The position numbers and the translations under genes were made by a program. This document shows positions 1-7,978 of a DNA stretch of 64,000 nt, one piece after another (positions within the stretch are counted from its first letter, which is position 1; each line of letters opens with the position of its first letter). The notes under the pieces were generated by a model. That model did not search any database and had not been told where the DNA came from. It saw only the letters and a program-made list of their open reading frames with translations. The stretch comes from Mesorhizobium sp. 65-26 (lineage in GTDB: Bacteria > Pseudomonadota > Alphaproteobacteria > Rhizobiales > Rhizobiaceae), in assembly GCA_001899205.1 (NCBI GenBank), contig MKVL01000032.1, positions 54,897 to 118,896 of the forward strand. The letters run 5' to 3'.

Positions 1-1
1 C

Positions 2-307
2 ACCGGAGAGGCCGAGCGCCATTTCGGTATAGCCTCCAGCCAATGCAATCTCGCCGTTATCCGCACGCGAGAATTCAAATACGTGCATTTCGGCGGCGGC
101 CTGCCGCCACTGCTGTTCGACCTGGAAAAGGATCCGGGCGAACTCAACGATGCCGCGTCCGACCCGGCCTATCTGCCGGTCCGTCTCGATCTCGCCGAAC
201 GGCTGCTCGCCTGGCGTGCCGAGCATCTCGACCGATCGCTGACGCTTGCCGAACTGACGCGGGACGGCGTCGCCGGCTACGTCGCAGCGCTGCCGCACGG
301 GATATAA
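2..307 (+). CDS. Sulfatase/alkaline phosphatase-superfamily hydrolase, C-terminal fragment
   Basis: The frame is open from the left edge of the window and ends with TAA at 305-307, so only the last 101 residues are present. The stretch LLFDLEKDPGELND is the usual C-terminal signature of arylsulfatase and phosphonate monoester hydrolase-type enzymes, followed by the normal helical tail. The catalytic N-terminal half, with the formylglycine Cys or Ser, lies outside the window. The substrate therefore cannot be judged. The gene converges with the PRC-barrel gene. No T-rich terminator is seen on the plus strand behind it. Confidence 0.75.
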   Translation, partial: TGEAERHFGIASSQCNLAVIRTREFKYVHFGGGLPPLLFDLEKDPGELNDAASDPAYLPVRLDLAERLLAWRAEHLDRSLTLAELTRDGVAGYVAALPHGI

Positions 308-333
308 AAAAGCCCGCGCCGGTTGGCGCGGGC
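306..333 (-). terminator. Intrinsic terminator of the PRC-barrel gene
   Basis: A perfect 9-bp GC stem (312-320 with 325-333, loop GGTT) is followed on the minus strand by a run of T (complement of the A run at 306-311). The T tract is on the minus strand, so it serves the PRC-barrel gene that ends at 355. Confidence 0.8.
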
Positions 334-354
334 AAGTCTCTCACCGCAAATGGA

Positions 355-1638
355 CTACCGCAGGATCATGCGCTGCTGGTCGCGCTTCTCGGCATAGCTG
401 CCCTTGTCATAGGCAACCTGCGCCTCGAGCTGCTCCTTGGTGAAGTTGGTGTAGAGATACTTCTTGCCGCCCTTGTCAGCCATGAACTTCAGATTGTCCA
501 TGCCGATGGCGACTTCCTTGGCCCCGACGCCGAGGAACCCGCCGACATTGACGATCACCGCGTCGGGCTTGTTGTCCGGCGTCAGCACGACATCACCGAT
601 CTCGCCAACCTTCACGTTATTGGCGCCATAGACGGTAGCGCCCTTGATATCGTCACCGCGTACCTCGCCGGCCGGGACTTCGGTAAGCCCCGACTTCTCG
701 ATGGCTGCCGTCTTGGTCTGGTCGGGAGCCATCGTGTCGGTGGCGGCCGGCGCCTCGGCGGTCTTTTCGGCAGGCGCGGCGGCGGGCTCCAGCGCCGGCC
801 CGCCATTGGATGCGATAGCCGCGGGCGCCGGATCATAGGCCCTGCGATTGAAGTCCGGCAGCGCCTGCAGCTCCTCCTTGGAGGCGGGCGCCACCAGCCA
901 GCGTTCACCGTTCTTCTCCGCCCACGCGGCCTTGGCGAAATCATAGGCGACGTTCTTCGCCCCCATGCCAAGGAAACCGCCAACCCCGATCACCAGCGAC
1001 CTGGCGTCGCCGTCCTTGGCAAGAATGATGTCGTTGACGCTGCCGATCTTCTGGGCATCGTCGCCCGGACCATTGTAGACGGCCTTGCCGACGATGTTGG
1101 TCGCCAGATTGCCTTCCGCGCGCTTCACCGGCTCGGCCTGCCGGGCGTTCATGTCGACGGGCCTGTTCTCGGCCGTCGTCGCCGGCGCGCTCGGCATTGT
1201 CGCATCGGCCGCCGGGGCAGGCGGGTCATAAGGTCGGCGATCGAAATCCGGCTGCGCGGTCAGCTCTTCCTTCGTGGCAGGGGCGATCAACCAGCGGTCG
1301 CCGTTCTTTTCGGCCCATTGCAGCTTGTCATAGTCGAAGGCCACGTTCTTGGCGCCGATGCCCAGGAAGCCGCCGACGCCGATGACGACCGACTTCGCGT
1401 GGCCCTCCTTGTCCAGCACCACGTCGCTGACCTTGCCGATGTTCTCGGCCTTGTCGTCGAGGCCATTGTAGACGGATTCACCGATGATGTTGGTGACGAG
1501 GCTGCCCTCCGCCGGCTGCACCGCCGGAGCGGCTTCCTGCGCGGCGGGAACCGATGCCGGTGCGGTCGTGGACTGCGCGTGGGCACCGGTTGCGATAAGC
1601 GCGGCAAGCGCCGTCGTGGCAAGTAGATTGCGGATCAT
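355..1638 (-). CDS. Exported protein with three tandem PRC-barrel domains
   Basis: The 427-residue protein begins with a signal peptide (hydrophobic core LLATTALAALIATG, probable cleavage after AHA near residue 22). Three PRC-barrel repeats follow at about 42-150, 172-280 and 322-420. Each carries the pattern IG.V.D..L, VIGVGGFLG(I/M/V)GAK and a closing KEEL or KEQL segment. Low-complexity Pro/Ala linkers separate them. Periplasmic PRC-barrel proteins are common in rhizobia and often stress-induced; their biochemical role is unknown. A perfect EcfG promoter lies about 100 bp upstream (1765-1741, minus), so expression under general stress is likely. It is divergent from a lipid kinase gene that has its own EcfG promoter. 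Confidence 0.88.
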   Translation of the reverse strand: MIRNLLATTALAALIATGAHAQSTTAPASVPAAQEAAPAVQPAEGSLVTNIIGESVYNGLDDKAENIGKVSDVVLDKEGHAKSVVIGVGGFLGIGAKNVAFDYDKLQWAEKNGDRWLIAPATKEELTAQPDFDRRPYDPPAPAADATMPSAPATTAENRPVDMNARQAEPVKRAEGNLATNIVGKAVYNGPGDDAQKIGSVNDIILAKDGDARSLVIGVGGFLGMGAKNVAYDFAKAAWAEKNGERWLVAPASKEELQALPDFNRRAYDPAPAAIASNGGPALEPAAAPAEKTAEAPAATDTMAPDQTKTAAIEKSGLTEVPAGEVRGDDIKGATVYGANNVKVGEIGDVVLTPDNKPDAVIVNVGGFLGVGAKEVAIGMDNLKFMADKGGKKYLYTNFTKEQLEAQVAYDKGSYAEKRDQQRMILR

Positions 1639-1740
1639 GATAGCGTCTCCTCGTGCGTGATCTCATACGCGCCGCGTCCGGTTGAACCGTGGCTGGGAAG
1701 ACTGGGCGCGGCATTCTGCTGCGTTCTGCTGCCTGTTCAC

Positions 1741-1765
1741 AACGTCGTGACCACGCCGTGGTTCC
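1741..1765 (-). promoter_or_regulatory. EcfG-type promoter of the PRC-barrel gene
   Basis: On the minus strand GGAAC (1765-1761) is followed after exactly 16 bp by CGTT (1744-1741). This matches the EcfG (ECF15) consensus GGAAC-N16/17-CGTT. The predicted start of transcription is about 90-100 bp before the ATG at 1638. Confidence 0.8.
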
Positions 1766-1885
1766 GACAAAAGTGCGCGCGCCCGCAGTGCCAGGCGAAT
1801 GATCGACGAGGAGCCGGCTCCGAACCCCGGCTTGTGGCACGCGTCGCCCCGCGTCGCTTGTCCTGGAAGCGCAGTGCCCTTTGGC

Positions 1886-1911
1886 GGAACCTTTTTGCCA
1901 TCCGTGCCGTT
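1886..1911 (+). promoter_or_regulatory. EcfG-type promoter of the lipid kinase gene
   Basis: GGAAC at 1886-1890 and CGTT at 1908-1911 are separated by 17 bp. The promoter lies inside the longer open frame, which rules out starts upstream of about 1920 and supports a start at 1987 or 1972. Confidence 0.75.
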
Positions 1912-1986
1912 TCAGCCTCCGGCTGGGACGACCCCGGCCCTTTTGCGTTGCAATCCGGCGGTCGCCCGGAAATGACGGAGTGGGGC

Positions 1987-2907
1987 ATGCGATTTGCGGC
2001 GGTGCTCAACCGCGAAGGCGGCACCTTGCGCACGACCGATCTGGATGCCCTGGCCGAGCGGATGCGAGGCATGCTGGAAGCGCGGGGCCATCGTCTCGAG
2101 ATCGATATCGTCGGAGGGGGCGAGATTTCCGCCGCCCTGGCGGAAGTCGCCGGACGGCGCGGCGTGGATGTCGTTCTGGCGGGCGGCGGCGACGGCACGA
2201 TCTCCACTGCCGCGGCGGCATTGGTCGGCAGCGGCAAGGCGCTGGCGGTCCTGCCGGCCGGCACCATGAACCTGTTCGCCCGGGGCCTCGGCATTCCGAC
2301 CGCCCTCGACGCTGCCCTCGCCAGTTTCGCCGGCGCAGATGTAGCGACGGTCGACGTCGCGACAGCCAACGGCCGGATCTTCGTGCATCAATTCTCGATC
2401 GGCATGCATGCCAGGATGGTGCGCCTTCGCGAGAGCATGGAATTCGGCTCGCGGTTGGGAAAGATGCGCGCGTCGGTCCAGGCCGCATGGCGAACGATCA
2501 ACAGTCCACGCGCCATGCAGGTCGCGATGACCATCGGCGAGGCCGAGATCACCGCACGGACGACCGGTATCGGCATAACCAACAACCTGTTCGGTGAAGG
2601 CCACCTCCCCTACGCGGACAACCCCGCCGGTGGCGTGCTCGGCATCTATGTCATGGCGGCGCGCGAGCGTAGCGAATTCGCCCGATTGCTGTTCGACGTG
2701 GCGCGCGGCAGATGGCGCGACAGCGCGCATGTGGAGGTTCATCAGTCCAATCGGGTCGTATTGAACATTCGGTCCGGCATTTCCAGGCTCGGCGCGGTCA
2801 TGGACGGAGAGCTCGTGCCGCTTGAGCGGCGGACCACGATCGAAAGTCTTCCGGGCGCGCTAAAGGTGCTCGTGCCTTCAGGCGCGGCGTGGGCAAAGGC
2901 TGCGTGA
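1987..2907 (+). CDS. Diacylglycerol kinase-family lipid kinase
   Basis: Members of this family phosphorylate diacylglycerol or related lipids with ATP at the inner membrane face. The 306-residue product shows the nucleotide-binding motif AGGGDGT near residue 60, then LPAGTMNLFARGLGIP, both diagnostic for the DAGK catalytic domain, and the C-terminal beta domain ending in GELVPLE. The start at ATG 1987 is chosen because GGAG lies 6-7 bp upstream and MRFAAVLNREGGT is a natural family N-terminus; ATG 1972 is possible. An EcfG promoter at 1886-1911 places it in the general stress regulon. The exact lipid substrate is not predictable. Confidence 0.85.
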   Translation: MRFAAVLNREGGTLRTTDLDALAERMRGMLEARGHRLEIDIVGGGEISAALAEVAGRRGVDVVLAGGGDGTISTAAAALVGSGKALAVLPAGTMNLFARGLGIPTALDAALASFAGADVATVDVATANGRIFVHQFSIGMHARMVRLRESMEFGSRLGKMRASVQAAWRTINSPRAMQVAMTIGEAEITARTTGIGITNNLFGEGHLPYADNPAGGVLGIYVMAARERSEFARLLFDVARGRWRDSAHVEVHQSNRVVLNIRSGISRLGAVMDGELVPLERRTTIESLPGALKVLVPSGAAWAKAA

Positions 2908-2930
2908 TGCGAGCGGCTACCGGATTCATC

Positions 2931-3107
2931 CTACCTGGAGGACACCGACCCCGGCTCCACCGTTGCCGTCGTGTCGATCATCCTGCCGTAGATCTCCGCG
3001 CCACCCCAAGCCACGAACGACAGCAGGAGCGCGGCGATCAGGATGCGCAGGCCATGGCGGCCCCAACCTCCCTGGCGCGCCTTTTCCTGAGTGATGATCC
3101 TCGTCAT
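2931..3107 (-). CDS. Small single-pass membrane protein (58 aa)
   Basis: A 58-codon frame encodes a basic N-terminus (MTRIITQEKARQGGWGRHG), one hydrophobic helix (LRILIAALLLSFVAWGGAEIYG) and a short polar tail. A strong GGAGG lies 6 bp before the ATG. A perfect EcfG promoter lies about 55 bp further upstream (3183-3159). Codon use and GC are like the neighbours. These signals make the gene convincing despite its size. Probable topology is one inner-membrane helix. No known domain is recognised; a small stress-induced membrane protein is the best description. Confidence 0.78.
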   Translation of the reverse strand: MTRIITQEKARQGGWGRHGLRILIAALLLSFVAWGGAEIYGRMIDTTATVEPGSVSSR

Positions 3108-3158
3108 GGTCGGCCTCCGTCTTGGTTGTCGCCGACAGGCGTGGGAAGGTACCCGGAT

Positions 3159-3183
3159 AACGAATCCTCGCCGCCTTGGTTCC
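3159..3183 (-). promoter_or_regulatory. EcfG-type promoter of the 58-aa membrane protein
   Basis: Minus strand GGAAC (3183-3179), 16-bp spacer, CGTT (3162-3159). It lies 52 bp upstream of the ATG at 3107. Confidence 0.8.
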
Positions 3184-3252
3184 CTGTTTGCGCGTTCAAC
3201 TGCAGGGTCCTAGCAACGAAGGAAAACACACCGACGGGGTTTGAGGGGCCGC

Positions 3253-4785
3253 GTGGATAAGAAACAGAAAAGCACGCGCGTCCTGCCTCCCGATGTCGCT
3301 GACGCGGTGGCTGCGCCCGAACGCCTGGCCGTGCTGCACGGCCTGGAGATGCTGGATACGCGCGGCGACGCCGACTTCGACCGCATAAGCGGTCTTGCCG
3401 CCGCCATCATGGCCGCGCCCGTGGCGCTGATCACGCTGGTCGACACGGAGCGGCAGTGGTTCAAGTCCCGCCGCGGCATCGAGGAGACCGAGACGCCGAC
3501 GGACATTTCGTTCTGCGCCCACGCCATCGCCGCTGGCGACGATCCCATGGTGGTCACCGACGCCACGGCCGATCCTCGCTTTCGCGCCAATCCGCTGGTT
3601 ACCGGCGACCATCATGTCCGGTTCTACGCCGGCGTCCCCATCATCGTTGCCAGCGCGCGCATCGGCACGCTGTGCGTGCTCGACCGTGAACCGCGCGCCT
3701 TCCCCGGCGAGGCACAACTCGACCAGTTGAAGGCGCTGGCCGCCCTGGCCGCCAGCCTGTTCGCACTGAAGGACGCCACCCGCAGCGGAGCCCGCGCCAA
3801 GGCCGCGCTGGCGCGGGAGGAAAAGCGCCGCGCCATCGCCCTCGACGCGGCCGCGCTGGCCAGTTGGGCCTGGGACACGCGCACCGACCTGATCGAGTGC
3901 GACGTTCTCCTCTCCGAACTCTTCAACCTGCCGCGCTCGCGCCGGCTGCGGGCGCGCGAAATTCTCGCCTCGATCGATCCGCGCGACGTCTACCAGACCG
4001 AAAGCCGCTTCCGCGACGCGCTGAACGGTGGCGACGACTATTTCGGCGAATACCGGGTGAAGGGTTTCCATCCGCCCCGCTGGGTCGCCACGCGCGGCAG
4101 GGTCATCGAACGCGACGGCGATGGCCGGCCCGTGCTGATCTTCGGCGTCAACTACGACATCACCGAACGCAAGCTCGGCGACGAGCGCCAGCGGCTTCTG
4201 CTGCGCGAACTCAACCACCGGGTCAAGAACACGCTCGCCACCGTTCAGGCGCTGGCCACGCAGACGGTCCGCCATGCCCGCGAACCGAGCGAATTCCTGG
4301 AAGCCTTCGGCGCCCGGCTTCAGGCCCTGGGCATCGCCCACAGTCTTCTGTCGGACCGCGAATGGCGCGGCATCGGCATCCGCGAACTCGCGCAGATCGA
4401 GATCCGACCTTTCGACACCGCCGACAAGCCACGCATCTCGATCTCCGGCGCCGAACTGCTGCTCTCGCCCGACCAGGCCGTCGGCCTCGGCCTCATCCTC
4501 CATGAACTGGCGAGCAACGCGCTGAAGTACGGATCGCTGTCGGTCCCGTCGGGCAAGGTCGATCTCGGCTGGAGCACGACCGGCCGCAAGGGCAATCGCC
4601 GCCTGGTGGTGACGTGGCTCGAAAAGGGCGGGCCACAGGTCGCGCCGCCCGAGCGGCAGGGTTTTGGATCGATCCTGATCCGCCGCAGCCTCGCCAAGGT
4701 CATCGCCAGCGAGGTGTCGCACGAATTCCGGCCCGAGGGCGTCTTCGCCGAAATATCCATGCCGCTTGAGGAACTGGTGAAATGA
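3253..4785 (+). CDS. GAF-PAS HWE/HRXXN-family sensor histidine kinase
   Basis: A soluble sensor kinase of 510 residues. A GAF domain (about 25-170, with FCAHAI and VPI motifs) is followed by a PAS domain (about 195-300) ending in DITERK. The kinase core has H-box LNHRVKNTLATVQA near residue 317, with the phosphoacceptor His in an H-R-x-x-N context. It also has N-box LHELASNALKYG and the GFGS segment near the end, typical of the HWE family. No membrane helix is seen, so it senses a cytoplasmic signal. The start is set at GTG 3253 because of GAGGGG just upstream; TTG 3241 is in frame. In this neighbourhood it is a candidate input kinase for PhyR or the single-domain regulator at 6692. I see no EcfG promoter for it. 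Confidence 0.85.
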   Translation: MDKKQKSTRVLPPDVADAVAAPERLAVLHGLEMLDTRGDADFDRISGLAAAIMAAPVALITLVDTERQWFKSRRGIEETETPTDISFCAHAIAAGDDPMVVTDATADPRFRANPLVTGDHHVRFYAGVPIIVASARIGTLCVLDREPRAFPGEAQLDQLKALAALAASLFALKDATRSGARAKAALAREEKRRAIALDAAALASWAWDTRTDLIECDVLLSELFNLPRSRRLRAREILASIDPRDVYQTESRFRDALNGGDDYFGEYRVKGFHPPRWVATRGRVIERDGDGRPVLIFGVNYDITERKLGDERQRLLLRELNHRVKNTLATVQALATQTVRHAREPSEFLEAFGARLQALGIAHSLLSDREWRGIGIRELAQIEIRPFDTADKPRISISGAELLLSPDQAVGLGLILHELASNALKYGSLSVPSGKVDLGWSTTGRKGNRRLVVTWLEKGGPQVAPPERQGFGSILIRRSLAKVIASEVSHEFRPEGVFAEISMPLEELVK

Positions 4786-4801
4786 CGAGCGGCCTTGCGC
4801 C

Positions 4802-5266
4802 CTATCCTTCCGCGCCGGGATCCCGGCCGTCCGGGCCAGGCTTCGTGTTCTCGCGATAGATGGCATAGGCGACCAGCGCAGCGGCCGGCCCGAGAAGCGC
4901 CCCCATGCCGGCCTTGCTCTTCAACAGGCTGGGCAGGACGGCCAGCGCCGCGGTGAGGCCGAGCGCCTTCAGATCCGCGTTGCGCCGCGCGGCACGCCGT
5001 CGCGCGCGCGCCTTTGCAGAAAGCTGATGGATCAGCACCAGCAGGCCGGCAAGGACGAGGAACCCAATGCCGAAGCCCAACGCGGCCGTGAGCGAACCAT
5101 AGCGGATCGACGCCCAAATGTAGGCCGCGCCGATGAGGAAGCCGATGCCGCAAAGCGCGGCGAGGGCGGCCAGCGCATAGACGATTGCGGTCGTTCGCGC
5201 GCGCCGGACGGCCGAGACCGCCTCGCCGGAAGCGAGTGCCGAAAGCAGGGATGCCAGCGTTGCCAT
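4802..5266 (-). CDS. Phage holin/DUF1469-like membrane protein (YqjE type)
   Basis: The 154-residue protein has two adjacent hydrophobic segments (about 28-50 and 58-82), a basic patch (KARARRRAARR) and a further hydrophobic stretch near 120-135. This is the layout of the holin-X/DUF1469 family, whose E. coli relative YqjE sits next to YqjD. Here too a DUF883 (YqjD/ElaB-like) gene lies 100 bp upstream on the same strand. The pair is probably cotranscribed from the EcfG promoter at 5750-5726. No promoter match was found between the two genes. The function of these families is unknown beyond membrane association in stress or stationary phase. Confidence 0.75.
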   Translation of the reverse strand: MATLASLLSALASGEAVSAVRRARTTAIVYALAALAALCGIGFLIGAAYIWASIRYGSLTAALGFGIGFLVLAGLLVLIHQLSAKARARRRAARRNADLKALGLTAALAVLPSLLKSKAGMGALLGPAAALVAYAIYRENTKPGPDGRDPGAEG

Positions 5267-5367
5267 GCGACGGAACTAGACCATCTCGCGGCGGGGTGAA
5301 ATCCCCCGGCCGCGCGGCAATGCTGCAAAGGCGGAATGTGCGAAAGGCCCCTTCATCCGACTGGGCC

Positions 5368-5694
5368 TCAACGACGCGTCAGCAGCGCGAAGAGAAAGCC
5401 GACGCCGGCGGCGATCGCCAGCGACGTGACGGGCTTTTCACGCACGCTGGCGGCGATTTGCGCTTCCAGGTCTCGGGCATTGCCGCGCAGGCTGTCGAAG
5501 GCCGCCTCTCCCTGCGCGCGCAATTGTTCGACGCCCTCGGCGGCGGCCCGGCGCGCCGTGCCGTAGCCATGCTCGCCGGTCTGGGCGAGCAGCCGGCTCA
5601 GCTTATCTATGTCGGCCTTCAACTGCCGGATGTCGGCCTCGAGGTCGGAATTGCTGCGGCTGTCGGCTGCGGTCTTTCCGGATGCGGCTGCCAT
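5368..5694 (-). CDS. DUF883 (YqjD/ElaB-like) membrane-anchored protein
   Basis: The 108-residue product is mostly an amphipathic helix or coiled coil (about 15-80) with one C-terminal membrane helix (SLAIAAGVGFLFALL) and a terminal RR. This is the tail-anchored layout of DUF883 proteins, whose E. coli members bind ribosomes in stationary phase; that role is known for YqjD, not shown here. AGGAG sits 7 bp before the ATG. A perfect EcfG promoter lies 32 bp upstream, so it should be a stress-induced gene and head an operon with the holin-like gene. Confidence 0.82.
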   Translation of the reverse strand: MAAASGKTAADSRSNSDLEADIRQLKADIDKLSRLLAQTGEHGYGTARRAAAEGVEQLRAQGEAAFDSLRGNARDLEAQIAASVREKPVTSLAIAAGVGFLFALLTRR

Positions 5695-5725
5695 TGATTA
5701 ACTCCTTGCGTTTGCTCGATTTCAG

Positions 5726-5750
5726 AACGTCGAAGACCTTTCAAGGTTCC
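5726..5750 (-). promoter_or_regulatory. EcfG-type promoter of the DUF883 gene
   Basis: Minus strand GGAAC (5750-5746), 16-bp spacer, CGTT (5729-5726), 32 bp before the ATG at 5694. Confidence 0.8.
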
Positions 5751-5787
5751 ACAGTGGCCGCACGGCGCCCCCGGGGCAAGATCGGAA

Positions 5788-6549
5788 TCAGATCAGCGGA
5801 CGACGGTCCTCGCCCAATCCCTCCCAGCGGGCGAGCTGCTTGAGACCCTCATTGTCGACGACCTCGCAGCCACCGTCGCGCCACAGGATGAGCTTGCGCT
5901 CCATCAGCTTGCGGATCGTCTTGTTGGTGTGCACCAGCGACAGGCCGAGCGTGTCGGCAATATGCTGCTGGGTGATGGGGATGCGGATCGAACTCTTGCC
6001 GTTGAGCCCCACGGCGCGCGCCCGGCTGCCGATGAAGGCGATCAGATAGGCCGCGCGTTCGATCGCGCTGCGGCGCCCGACGCTGAGGAGATTCTCATCC
6101 AGCATCCGTTCCTCGCGCGACGCGATCCAGGTGATGTCGTAGCCCAGGCCCGGATGATTGCGGTAGAGCTCGTGCAGGTGCTCGCGCTCGAACACGCACA
6201 GCAGCATGGTCGACAGCGCCTCCACGGAATGCTGCATCTCGCCCATCACGCTGCCCTGCAGGCCGATGAGGTCTCCGGGCATGAGATAGTTGAGGATCTG
6301 GCGGCGGCCGTCCGGCAGCAGCTTGTAGCGAAACGCCCAACCCGACAGCACGGTGTAGAGATGGGCACTGTGGCTGCCTTCCACCAGGACGGTGGCGCCC
6401 TTGTCGACGGCAAGCTCACCCTTCTTGAACTTGCTGATGAAGCCCAGCTCCTGCTTCGTGAACTCGCGGAACGCCGGCAAGGGCCTTAGCGGACAGTTTT
6501 CGCATGGATATTGCCGGCTTGAAAAAGAACGTGCGTTTTGACCAGACAA
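5788..6549 (-). CDS. Crp/Fnr-family transcriptional regulator
   Basis: A 253-residue regulator with an N-terminal cyclic-nucleotide-binding-like beta barrel (about 35-150) and a C-terminal Crp-type winged helix (about 165-235, recognition segment LGLSLVHTNKTIRKL). Two cysteines (C16 and C19, CENCPLRPL) resemble the start of an Fnr cluster, but the remaining Fnr-type cysteines are not evident, so oxygen sensing by a 4Fe-4S cluster is doubtful. The start is a TTG at 6549: it has AGGGGG 6 bp upstream, and no ATG lies in frame before the conserved part. A perfect EcfG promoter is about 100 bp upstream. It is divergent from the response regulator gene. It probably relays general stress to a secondary regulon. 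Confidence 0.83.
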   Translation of the reverse strand: MSGQNARSFSSRQYPCENCPLRPLPAFREFTKQELGFISKFKKGELAVDKGATVLVEGSHSAHLYTVLSGWAFRYKLLPDGRRQILNYLMPGDLIGLQGSVMGEMQHSVEALSTMLLCVFEREHLHELYRNHPGLGYDITWIASREERMLDENLLSVGRRSAIERAAYLIAFIGSRARAVGLNGKSSIRIPITQQHIADTLGLSLVHTNKTIRKLMERKLILWRDGGCEVVDNEGLKQLARWEGLGEDRRPLI

Positions 6550-6649
6550 AATTCGCCCCCTTTCGAAAACGCGGTCCAGGCGCCCTGTTCGTCCCCACAG
6601 GCATTCATGAACCGCTCATCCGCACCTCGACGGCTGCGCGTCGATCTGC

Positions 6650-6674
6650 AACGCGCTGCCCCGGGCGAGGTTCC
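6650..6674 (-). promoter_or_regulatory. EcfG-type promoter of the Crp/Fnr regulator
   Basis: Minus strand GGAAC (6674-6670), 16-bp spacer, CGTT (6653-6650). It leaves an untranslated leader of roughly 90 nt before the TTG start. Confidence 0.75.
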
Positions 6675-6691
6675 GGAGGCCATGGTCCGAC

Positions 6692-7144
6692 ATGTCTTTT
6701 TTAAATGACAGCACCGCAAATAACGATCATGAATCCCCGTCTTTCAGGAGTTGTCGCTACGTGTCCCCATTGCTCGACGGATTGCGGATTCTCGTTCTTG
6801 AGGATGAGTTCCTCATCGCCATGGATGTCGAGCAGCTGTGCCGCGATCATGGCGCGGCCGACGTGGTGATCGCACGCGACCTGATCGAGATCGACCGTGC
6901 CGACCTGACCACGCGTTTCGACGTGGCTATCGTCGACCTGATGCTCAGTGGAGCTTCCACGCTCGAGTTCGCCGCGGAGCTGCGCGCGGCGCGCCTGCCC
7001 TTCGTGTTCGCGTCGGGCTACTCGGATTCGGACGAAATCAAGGCTTCCTTTCCTGACACCACCCTGGTGCCGAAGCCCTATTCGGGCAAGGACCTTGTCG
7101 AGGCGGTCGCGGAAGCCTGCGGCCGACGCGCCACCGCCGGTTGA
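6692..7144 (+). CDS. Single-domain response regulator, FATGUY type
   Basis: The product is a lone receiver domain. It has the acidic pocket LEDE, the phosphoacceptor Asp in IVDLMLSG, and FASGYSD in place of the usual switch Thr/Ser region, followed by PKPY. FASGY is a variant of the FATGUY motif, known from alphaproteobacterial single-domain regulators (SdrG, Sma0114, MrrA) that work with HWE/HRXXN kinases in the general stress phosphorelay. No output domain is present, so it should act as a phosphate shuttle or sink. The true start is unsure: GTG 6761, with CAGGAG 10 bp upstream, would give 127 residues beginning at the receiver. Confidence 0.82.
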   Translation: MSFLNDSTANNDHESPSFRSCRYVSPLLDGLRILVLEDEFLIAMDVEQLCRDHGAADVVIARDLIEIDRADLTTRFDVAIVDLMLSGASTLEFAAELRAARLPFVFASGYSDSDEIKASFPDTTLVPKPYSGKDLVEAVAEACGRRATAG

Positions 7145-7228
7145 CCCGGCGGAGGCCGACGATTCTCGGAACGCCTTGGACAGAACGAACCTGACCAATC
7201 CGCTCTTCGGTTGTTTCGGGGGGCTGAG

Positions 7229-7780
7229 CTAGATAACTGGCGTGCCCATGACTTGCGCCGAGATCGCGTCCGGACCGTAGTCGTCCTCGCCGGAAATCTG
7301 CAGGATCTGCTGCAGCCGCGAGCGGGCGCGGCTGACACGGCTCTTTATCGTCCCCACCGCGCAGCCACATATTTCGGCGGCCTCTTCATAGGAGAAGCCG
7401 GAAGCCCCGATGAGGATGATGGCCTCGCGCTGGTCCTCGGGAAGCTGCTCGAGCGCGCTGCGGAAATCCTTGAGGTCGAGCTGGCCCTGTTGGGCCGGAT
7501 GCACCGCCAGTCGCGCCGTCATGATGCCGTCGCTGTCCTGCACCTCGCGGCCGCGCTTGCGCATCTGTGAATAGAATTCGTTGCGCAGGATGGTGAAGAG
7601 CCATGCCTTGAGGTTGGTGCCGGGCTGGAAGCTGCCATGCTTGTCCCACGCCTTGACCAGGGTCTCCTGGACAAGATCGTCGGCCTTGTCCGCGTTCTGG
7701 GTCAGCGACACCGCAAAGGCGCGCAGGCTCGGGATCGAGGCGAGCAGGTCGGTCTTGAAGCCTTGGGAAACACCCGCCAT
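7229..7780 (-). CDS. ecfG: General stress response ECF sigma factor EcfG (ECF15)
   Basis: The 183-residue sigma factor has region 2 (about 15-80, with DLVQETLVKAW and NLKAWLFTILRNEFYS) and region 4 (about 110-165, with LPEDQREAIILIGASGFSYEEAAEICGCAVGTIKSRVSRAR). These sequences are typical of the ECF15 group that recruits RNA polymerase to GGAAC-N16/17-CGTT promoters. It lies 3 bp downstream of nepR, with phyR divergent, the standard arrangement of this system. AAGGA precedes the ATG. NepR would hold it inactive until phosphorylated PhyR binds NepR. The nine matching promoters in this window are its likely targets. Confidence 0.93.
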   Translation of the reverse strand: MAGVSQGFKTDLLASIPSLRAFAVSLTQNADKADDLVQETLVKAWDKHGSFQPGTNLKAWLFTILRNEFYSQMRKRGREVQDSDGIMTARLAVHPAQQGQLDLKDFRSALEQLPEDQREAIILIGASGFSYEEAAEICGCAVGTIKSRVSRARSRLQQILQISGEDDYGPDAISAQVMGTPVI

Positions 7781-7783
7781 GCA

Positions 7784-7978
7784 TCAGTCCTTCTTCTGCG
7801 CCGGTTCTGTCTGTTCCAGCTGGCTGAGCAACTGGGCAAAGCGATCCGGCACCTCGTCGGAGACCAGTTCGTCGTAATACTGCTTGAGCTTGCGACCGAT
7901 TTCGGAGTTCGCTCCAAGCGGGTCGGCGGAACCGTTCCGGCGCCTGTCCGCGACGCCAGTCAACGTATTTTTCGTCAT
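7784..7978 (-). CDS. nepR: Anti-sigma factor NepR
   Basis: A 64-residue protein with the conserved NepR helices (IGRKLKQYYDELVSDEVPDRFAQLLSQLE). It binds EcfG and is captured by phosphorylated PhyR. A longer frame reaches 8089, but the EcfG promoter at 8098-8074 overlaps that extension, so the first usable start is the ATG at 7978. The gene is cotranscribed with ecfG, whose ATG follows 3 bp after its stop. Autoregulation by EcfG is expected. Confidence 0.9.
   Translation of the reverse strand: MTKNTLTGVADRRRNGSADPLGANSEIGRKLKQYYDELVSDEVPDRFAQLLSQLEQTEPAQKKD

Noticed and set aside
43..1626. 527-residue plus-strand frame opposite the PRC-barrel gene
   Set aside because: It is rich in Arg and Gly, has no domain pattern, and mirrors the codons of a convincing exported protein on the other strand.
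3196..4866. 556-residue minus-strand frame opposite the GAF-PAS kinase
   Set aside because: The plus strand encodes clear GAF, PAS and HWE motifs; the antisense frame is a high-GC shadow.
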